A stretch of DNA of 11,563 bases from an uncultured Bacillota bacterium (GTDB lineage Bacteria > Bacillota > Clostridia > Peptostreptococcales > Anaerovoracaceae), in the NCBI GenBank assembly GCA_946638265.1, contig CAMPBN010000026.1, forward strand, positions 1-11,563, read 5' to 3'. Under the pieces are notes generated by a model, which did no database searches, was not told where the DNA came from, and was given only the letters and a program-made list of their open reading frames with translations. Below, piece by piece: positions 6,521-11,563 of the stretch (position 1 is the first letter of the stretch; each line of letters starts with the position of its first letter). The position numbers were made by a program, and so were the translations under genes.

Positions 6521-7771
6521 TTACACTTCCCAGCTGCCGAGATACTCTTTTTGAGCATCCGTTAAAGTATCAATTTTGATTCCCCACGCGGCCAATCTGC
6601 GATTTGCCACAAGAGTATCGATTTCTCCCGAAACATTGATCAGATGGTTTTGGAGCTTGTTGTGATTGTTCTTGATATATAATGCCGAAAGAGCCTGAAC
6701 CGCAAACGAAAGGTCCATAATCTCCGCAGGATGCCCATCGCCTGCCGCAATATTTACGAGTCTTCCCTCTGCGATAACATTGACCATGCGGCCGTTCGGA
6801 AGAGTGTATCCCATAATATTCTTTCGTGTTTCCTTTTTGGAAACAGCCTTTGACTCCAGCTCTTCCATGGCAATTTCAACATTGAAATGTCCGGCATTGC
6901 AAAGGATGGCTCTTTCTTTCATCTTCAGCATATGAGCCACTGTGATGGTGTCCTTGCAGCCCGTAGCCGTAACAAAGAAATCTCCCAGAGGAGCCGCCTC
7001 TTCCATGGTCATCACACGGTAGCCGTCCATATGAGCTTCCATGGCCTTGACAGGATTGATTTCAGTGACGATAACATCAGCTCCGAGAGCCGCAGCCCTC
7101 ATGGCAATGCCTCTGCTGCACCAGCCGTAACCTGCCACAACCACCGTCTTGCCTGCCACTATCAGATTTGTTGAAGTCATGATGGCAGACCATACTGACT
7201 GGCCTGTGCCGTAACGGTTGTCAAAAAGATGCTTGCAGTCCGCATCGTTTACAGCCACCATAGGGAATTTCAAGATGCCTTCATTATCCATGGCTTTGAG
7301 GCGGATAACGCCTGTTGTGGTCTCTTCGCAGCCGCCGAACACCTCATCTGCCAGCTCCGGATGGGATGTATGCAGCATGCCCACCAAGTCGCCGCCATCG
7401 TCGATGATGATGTTAGGATGGTGCTCCAGGCACTTGAAAATGTGATGGTCGTATTCTTCAGGTGTTGCGCCGTGAATGGCATATACGTCCAGGCCGTCTT
7501 CCACCAATGCTGCTGCGATGTCGTCCTGCGTGGAGAGCACATTGCTGCCGGTAACTGCCATTTTGGCACCGCCTGCAGCCAGTACCTTGCAAAGGTAAGC
7601 CGTTTTAGCTTCCAGATGCACCGACAAGGAAATCTTCAGCCCTTTGAAAGGCTGCTCTTTGATGAATTCCTCTTCAAGTCCGTTTAGAAGCGGCATGTTA
7701 TTTTTAACCCACTCGATCTTCTGATGGCCGGACGGAGCCAGCTTGATGTCTTTAATGATTGAACTGCCCAT
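6521..7771 (-). CDS. ahcY: Adenosylhomocysteinase (S-adenosyl-L-homocysteine hydrolase), short Thermotoga/archaeal type
   Basis: This cytosolic NAD-dependent enzyme reversibly splits S-adenosylhomocysteine into adenosine and homocysteine, clearing the inhibitory product of SAM-dependent methylation. Signatures seen are SVHLEAKTA with H52, the NPLST-like NVLSTQDD (78-84), IDDGGD (123-128), EETTTG (149-154), K180, FDNRYG with D184/N185 (183-188), the NAD-binding GYGWCSRG (214-221), and GHFNVEI (294-300). At 416 residues it lacks the roughly 40-residue insert of the human/proteobacterial form. It has Thr (T189) where those enzymes have a Cys after the DN motif, and it ends in YLGSWEV rather than the usual YxY tail. 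All of these resemble Thermotoga maritima. A related archaeal enzyme prefers S-inosylhomocysteine, so the exact substrate is open. Start: ATG with AAGGAG six bases upstream. It lies 17 bases after glmS and is closed by a strong terminator. Confidence 0.95.
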   Translation of the reverse strand: MGSSIIKDIKLAPSGHQKIEWVKNNMPLLNGLEEEFIKEQPFKGLKISLSVHLEAKTAYLCKVLAAGGAKMAVTGSNVLSTQDDIAAALVEDGLDVYAIHGATPEEYDHHIFKCLEHHPNIIIDDGGDLVGMLHTSHPELADEVFGGCEETTTGVIRLKAMDNEGILKFPMVAVNDADCKHLFDNRYGTGQSVWSAIMTSTNLIVAGKTVVVAGYGWCSRGIAMRAAALGADVIVTEINPVKAMEAHMDGYRVMTMEEAAPLGDFFVTATGCKDTITVAHMLKMKERAILCNAGHFNVEIAMEELESKAVSKKETRKNIMGYTLPNGRMVNVIAEGRLVNIAAGDGHPAEIMDLSFAVQALSALYIKNNHNKLQNHLINVSGEIDTLVANRRLAAWGIKIDTLTDAQKEYLGSWEV

Positions 7772-7788
7772 GGAAATCTCCTTCCTGA

Positions 7789-9627
7789 TTATTCTACAGT
7801 AACGGATTTTGCCAAATTCTTAGGTTTATCAATATCACAACCTCTTTCTTTAGCTATATAATATGCCAGAATCTGAAGCGGAACCACTGTCAAAAGCGGT
7901 GTCACTTCGTCCATGCATTCCGGGATATAGATGGTGCGGCTAGCCTGTTCCTCGATGGCAGCATTGCCTTCTTTGGCAACGCCGATAACAAATGCGCCGC
8001 GTGCCTTTACTTCCTGAATATTGGAAAGCATCTTTTCAAAGAGTCTGTCCTGCGTGGAAAGAGCCACCACCAGAGTGTCTTTCTCGATCAGTGCGATGGT
8101 GCCATGCTTCAGCTCGCCTGCCGCGATGGCAAAGGAATTGATGTACGAAATTTCCTTGAGCTTGAGAGAGCCTTCCAGCGCCACTGCGGAGTCTGTGCCG
8201 CGGCCGATGAAAAATACATGTTCGATGCGGTAGAGCTCTTTGGCCAGATTCTTTATCACCTGCTCTCCTTCAAGCAGCTTTTCCAGCTTTGCGGGAATGG
8301 CGCGAAGTTCTTCCACGATGCGGTCATGGTACGCCTTTTCCAATACGCCCTTCACTCTGCCCATATAGAGTGCGATGAGATACATGCACATCAGCTGGGT
8401 GGTGTAAGCCTTGGTGGATGCCACTGCAATTTCAGGACCAGCCCAGGTGTAGAATACATCGTCCGACTCTCTGGCCACGGAAGAACCCACAACATTCACG
8501 ACGGACATGATGCGCGCGCCCTTGCTCTTGGCTTCTCTCAGAGCTGCCAATGTGTCCAGTGTCTCTCCGGACTGGGAAATGGCTATGAACAGCGTACGGG
8601 AATCCACAAACGGATCTCTGTATCTGAATTCGGATGCCACATCCACTTCCACCGGAATCTTCGCAAACTTTTCGATGGCGTATTTTCCGATAAGTCCTGC
8701 ATGGTAAGCTGTACCGCAGGCCACGATATATACTCTGTCAAAGCCTTCGATATCCTCCTTAGTCAGGTGGATGCCGTCCAGTTTGACAGTGCCGTCAGCT
8801 CCAAGGCGTCTTTCGAGTGTTTCGGTCAGGCCCTTTGGCTGCTCGTGGATTTCTTTGATCATGAAGTGGTCGTAGCCTTCTTTTTCCGCGGAATCCGCAT
8901 CCCAGGACACATGGAATACGTCTCTGGTCACAGGCTGGTGCTCTGAATTGTAAATCTTGATGTCGTTTCTTGTGAGCACTACCACTTCACCGTTTTCGAT
9001 GAGATAGAATTCTCTTGAATGTTTCAATAGTGCCGGAATATCCGAAGCCAAGAAGTTGCAGCCATTGCCGATGCCCGCCAGGAGCGGCGCGTCTTTTCTG
9101 GTGGCTACGATACGGTCCGGCTCGTCTGCCGCAATGGCGCAGATGGAATATGCGCCGCGCATCTCGGCGATGGCGCGGAACATAGCCTCCTCCAGATCGC
9201 CTTTGTAATATACCGAAAGCAATTGTGCCACTACTTCGCTGTCTGTCTCGGACACGAATTTGATTCCGTGCTCTTTTATCAGTCTGTCCTTGATCTCAAG
9301 GTAATTTTCAACTATACCGTTGTGTACGATGGCAATGCGGTGGTCCATTGAAAAATGCGGATGCGCATTAACATCTGACGGTGCGCCGTGGGTTGCCCAA
9401 CGGGTGTGGCCTATGGCCAGATGGCAATTTCCGAAATCGTAAGAAGCTTTTTCAAGCGCTTCTTCCAGATTTGTGATCCTGCCTTTTCTTTTCTCTACTA
9501 CCAATTTTCCGTCGAAATTCATGGCAATGCCGGAGGAGTCATATCCTCTGTATTCCAGCTTTTTGAGGCCTTCAATCACTATTTTTTCAGCATTGCCGCT
9601 GCCTATATATCCGACTATTCCACACAT
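7789..9627 (-). CDS. glmS: Glutamine--fructose-6-phosphate aminotransferase (isomerizing), GlmS
   Basis: GlmS makes glucosamine-6-phosphate from fructose-6-phosphate and glutamine, the first committed step of UDP-GlcNAc synthesis. The 612 residues match the usual length. The N-terminal Ntn glutaminase domain begins MCGIVGYIG, with Cys2 becoming the nucleophile after Met removal. It also has EYRGYDSSG (25-33), HTRWATHG (74-81), HNGIVENY (102-109) and ETDSE (127-131). Two SIS sugar-isomerase domains follow, with SQSGET (351-356), ASTKAYTTQ (403-411), ALEGSLKLKEISY (483-495) and AAGELKHG (502-509). The C-terminus ends in the conserved KNLAKSVTVE. The ATG has GGGAGG about nine bases upstream and lies 18 bases after glmM, whose product acts next in the pathway. 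There is no room for a glmS ribozyme in this gap, so control must lie elsewhere. Confidence 0.98.
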   Translation of the reverse strand: MCGIVGYIGSGNAEKIVIEGLKKLEYRGYDSSGIAMNFDGKLVVEKRKGRITNLEEALEKASYDFGNCHLAIGHTRWATHGAPSDVNAHPHFSMDHRIAIVHNGIVENYLEIKDRLIKEHGIKFVSETDSEVVAQLLSVYYKGDLEEAMFRAIAEMRGAYSICAIAADEPDRIVATRKDAPLLAGIGNGCNFLASDIPALLKHSREFYLIENGEVVVLTRNDIKIYNSEHQPVTRDVFHVSWDADSAEKEGYDHFMIKEIHEQPKGLTETLERRLGADGTVKLDGIHLTKEDIEGFDRVYIVACGTAYHAGLIGKYAIEKFAKIPVEVDVASEFRYRDPFVDSRTLFIAISQSGETLDTLAALREAKSKGARIMSVVNVVGSSVARESDDVFYTWAGPEIAVASTKAYTTQLMCMYLIALYMGRVKGVLEKAYHDRIVEELRAIPAKLEKLLEGEQVIKNLAKELYRIEHVFFIGRGTDSAVALEGSLKLKEISYINSFAIAAGELKHGTIALIEKDTLVVALSTQDRLFEKMLSNIQEVKARGAFVIGVAKEGNAAIEEQASRTIYIPECMDEVTPLLTVVPLQILAYYIAKERGCDIDKPKNLAKSVTVE

Positions 9628-9645
9628 AAACTGTGTCCTCCCTTT

Positions 9646-10995
9646 TTAACCGAATTTGCGGGTGAGTGAATCCGCCAGCTCTTCGGCAAATTTTGTAATT
9701 GATTCTATATCGCTGCCTTCCAGCATCACTCTCACAAGTGGCTCCGTCCCCGAAGGTCTGATAAGAATGCGGCCTTCTCCATCCAGGAGCTGTTCAAGGC
9801 GCGCGATATCCGCCAGGATTTCAGGGTCTTCTTCAAACTTGCGCTTGTTCTCGTTCTTTACTTTTGCATTTCTGAGTACCTGCGGGAAAATGGTGATTTC
9901 GTCTGAAAGCTCGGATGCTTTTTTGCCAAACATCTTTACAGCCTTGAGCAGCTGAAGCGACGAAAGGATTCCATCTCCCGTAGTGGTATGGCTCAGGAAA
10001 ATGATGTGACCGGACTGTTCGCCGCCGATCACTCCCCCTGTTTTGAGCATTCTTTCCAGCACATAGCGGTCACCCACCTGTGTGATGTCGATGGTGCAGC
10101 CCAGTTCCTCCAGATATTTGTGGAAACCCAGATTGCTCATAACCGTGGCTGTTACTCTGTTGCCTGCCAGCTTGCCCGTTTCTTTGAGCATACGCGCACA
10201 GATGCAGATAGTCTTGTCGCCATCGATAACGCGGCCCTTCTCGTCCACTGCAATGAGCCTGTCGGCATCGCCGTCAAAAGCCAGTCCCAGATCGGCACCG
10301 GTGGCTATTACCATGTTCTGCAGCTTCTCCGGATGGGTGGAGCCGCAGCCGTCATTGATATTGACTCCGTCGGGAGTGTTGCCTATAACAGTGATGTCTG
10401 CTCCCAGTTCTCTGTACACTCTCTCCGCAACGGCATAGGATGCGCCATTGGCACAATCCAGCACCAGCTTCATGCCTTTGATATCCACGTCCATGCAGGA
10501 TTTGAGGAAGTCTGCGTAAAGCGTCTGCGCGTCCTCCGCGCCCTCCAGGCATCTGCCCAGACGGTCACCCGTGATATGGCTGTTTACATCGATATTGCGA
10601 ATAATGATATCTTCGATTTCCTCTTCAATGGCATCGTCGAGTTTGAAGCCTTTGCCGTTGAAGAATTTGATACCGTTATACTCGAACGGATTGTGGGATG
10701 CGGAAATAACCACTCCCGCATCTGCCTTGTAATGCTTTACCAGATATGCAATGGCCGGTGTCGGCAGAACGCCCACCTTTATAACATTGCCTCCCACTGC
10801 CAGGATGCCTGCCGAAAGCGCATCTTCCAGCATATCTCCCGAAATTCGTGTATCCTTGCCGATCAAAATGACCGGTCTTTCCTTTTTCTTGGACAGAACA
10901 TGAGCTCCGGCTTTTCCCAGATTAAATGCCAGTTCCGGGGTCAGCTCCTTGTTGGCAATGCCCCTTACTCCGTCTGTTCCGAACAATCTTCCCAT
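9646..10995 (-). CDS. glmM: Phosphoglucosamine mutase GlmM
   Basis: GlmM converts glucosamine-6-phosphate to glucosamine-1-phosphate for UDP-GlcNAc synthesis. In Bacillota it also binds the c-di-AMP cyclase CdaA and lowers its activity. At 449 residues it has the normal length and all four signatures of the phosphohexomutase family. These are the start MGRLFGTDGVRG, the catalytic phosphoserine loop VISASHNP (S100), the Mg-binding DGDAD (241-245), the sugar-recognition loop GGEQSGH (324-330), and the phosphate-binding RPSGTEP (413-419). The ATG has AGGAGAG about nine bases upstream. It lies 66 bases after cdaR and 18 before glmS, an order known from Bacillota cdaA-cdaR-glmM(-glmS) loci. Co-transcription with these neighbours is inferred. 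Confidence 0.98.
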   Translation of the reverse strand: MGRLFGTDGVRGIANKELTPELAFNLGKAGAHVLSKKKERPVILIGKDTRISGDMLEDALSAGILAVGGNVIKVGVLPTPAIAYLVKHYKADAGVVISASHNPFEYNGIKFFNGKGFKLDDAIEEEIEDIIIRNIDVNSHITGDRLGRCLEGAEDAQTLYADFLKSCMDVDIKGMKLVLDCANGASYAVAERVYRELGADITVIGNTPDGVNINDGCGSTHPEKLQNMVIATGADLGLAFDGDADRLIAVDEKGRVIDGDKTICICARMLKETGKLAGNRVTATVMSNLGFHKYLEELGCTIDITQVGDRYVLERMLKTGGVIGGEQSGHIIFLSHTTTGDGILSSLQLLKAVKMFGKKASELSDEITIFPQVLRNAKVKNENKRKFEEDPEILADIARLEQLLDGEGRILIRPSGTEPLVRVMLEGSDIESITKFAEELADSLTRKFG

Positions 10996-11029
10996 TTGTG
11001 AATTCTCTCCTAATCTTGGTCTATGTGTC

Positions 11030-11046
11030 AGGCACCTTTGGCGCCT
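11030..11046 (-). other. Hairpin in the cdaR-glmM intergenic region
   Basis: On the minus strand AGGCGCC-AAA-GGTGCCT can fold into a 7-bp stem (one G-T pair) with a 3-base loop, between the cdaR stop and the glmM ribosome binding site. A second tiny CGC-GAAA-GCG element (about 11052-11061) precedes it. No T-tract follows, so it is not a standard terminator. It could be an RNA stability or processing element, or chance. Confidence 0.4.
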
Positions 11047-11061
11047 CTTCCCGCTTTCGCG

Positions 11062-11563
11062 CTACTGCCCCGACTGGCTGATGGTTATCTGCACCTGGGC
11101 AGGTATGATCTCCACGCTCTTAAACGGCTTGGAATATGTGGACGTAAGGCTGACAAGGTGTGTGCCCTCGCCAAGTCCCGTCAGATCCGCCTGAAGCAGA
11201 ACATCTGCCGCCGTTGCGGAATTGATCTGATTTTCGCTGCCTCTCAGGGAAAGCGTAATCTCCGTCGTATCCACATGTGCCTGCAGGCCTTCTCCAAGCC
11301 CAAGCATCGAAATGGCGGAAGTGTCAAAAGCCACTTCCTTGGCCGCCACATTGTCTATAAGTACGTAAACCGAAAGATTTTTGGACTCTTCCGCCACGTA
11401 GATACCGTCTGTAAGAATCGGTGCGATTGGCAATTTGGACGTGGTCGTTACATCACTGATATCCACATCTCTGGCTCTGATAAATTCCACCTGAGCCAAA
11501 TCTTCAGCCTTGCCCTTGATTTTAATTTTCTGCGGGTAGTCTATGCGGGAAACGCTGTATCTT
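11062..11563 (-). CDS. cdaR: YbbR-domain protein CdaR (regulator of c-di-AMP cyclase CdaA), 5' part cut by window
   Basis: The frame is open through the right edge, giving the last 166 residues; the true start lies outside. CdaR is a membrane-anchored extracytoplasmic protein that modulates the diadenylate cyclase CdaA. The visible part contains about one and a half to two YbbR repeats. One begins near YPQKIKIKGKAEDLAQVEFI with VDISD at visible residues 33-37. The last has ITLSLRG, an ADLTGL turn, and a terminal strand VEIIPAQVQITIS. These beta-rich repeats with V-x-V-x-G and a D(I/L)(S/T) turn are typical of YbbR domains. The residue at 11499 is an in-frame TTG (Leu) inside a repeat, not a start. 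The glmM gene directly downstream is the strongest contextual support; cdaA would be expected upstream. Confidence 0.88.
   Translation of the reverse strand, partial: RYSVSRIDYPQKIKIKGKAEDLAQVEFIRARDVDISDVTTTSKLPIAPILTDGIYVAEESKNLSVYVLIDNVAAKEVAFDTSAISMLGLGEGLQAHVDTTEITLSLRGSENQINSATAADVLLQADLTGLGEGTHLVSLTSTYSKPFKSVEIIPAQVQITISQSGQ

Noticed and set aside
8104..8946. Plus-strand open frame of 280 codons opposite glmS
   Set aside because: It lies entirely inside glmS on the other strand, is rich in His/Cys as is typical of antisense frames, and shows no known motif.
9628..9660. glmS ribozyme upstream of glmS
   Set aside because: Only 18 bases separate glmM and glmS, and the sequence before them is conserved GlmM coding; there is no space for the ribozyme core.
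9988..11001. Long plus-strand open frame (337 codons) opposite glmM
   Set aside because: It is fully antisense to an unmistakable GlmM with all family motifs; the translation has no recognisable domain and reflects codon bias of the real gene.

Overview
The window looks like a chromosomal segment of an anaerobic Clostridia-type bacterium (Bacillota). The evidence is the cdaR-glmM pair typical of Bacillota, strong AGGAGG-type ribosome binding sites, the 7TM-GGDEF-EAL proteins and a Clostridia-style membrane-anchored phosphodiester glycosidase. I cannot name a genus from sequence alone. Eight genes are visible, all on the minus strand and tightly packed, so transcription runs from high to low coordinates. 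The first and last genes are cut by the window edges. No intergenic gap exceeds about 66 bases, and I see no RNA gene, mobile element, CRISPR array or prophage remnant.

Region A (11563 to 6521) is a cell-envelope and metabolite block: cdaR (3' part), glmM, glmS and ahcY. CdaR and GlmM are the membrane and cytosolic partners of the c-di-AMP cyclase CdaA, whose gene would be expected just beyond the right edge. GlmM and GlmS are consecutive enzymes of the UDP-GlcNAc pathway that feeds peptidoglycan. AhcY, of the short Thermotoga/archaeal type, removes S-adenosylhomocysteine and shares the transcript, 17 bases behind glmS. A strong 8-bp GC-rich hairpin with T-tracts on both sides closes this block.

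Region B (6466 to 2542) holds two tandem paralogous membrane proteins, each with seven predicted membrane segments, a degenerate GGDEF domain and a C-terminal EAL domain. The first keeps every catalytic and metal-binding residue of a c-di-GMP phosphodiesterase that I can align. The second has lost three of them (N to K, D to N, E to D). The second gene starts with GTG inside the end of the first, an 11-base overlap behind a perfect Shine-Dalgarno, which suggests coupled translation and perhaps an enzyme/sensor pair. This is the most interesting feature of the window.

Region C (2494 to 1) holds a Na+/phosphate cotransporter-family protein with a C-terminal PhoU domain, then the N-terminal part of a membrane-anchored protein of the phosphodiester glycosidase ('exopolysaccharide biosynthesis') type. 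Weak candidate promoters lie before each of these two genes.

Overall this is largely core genome. The unusual points are the active/degenerate EAL pair, the missing space for a glmS ribozyme, the unusual ahcY placement and type, and the lack of a recognisable promoter or ribosome binding site for the first EAL gene.
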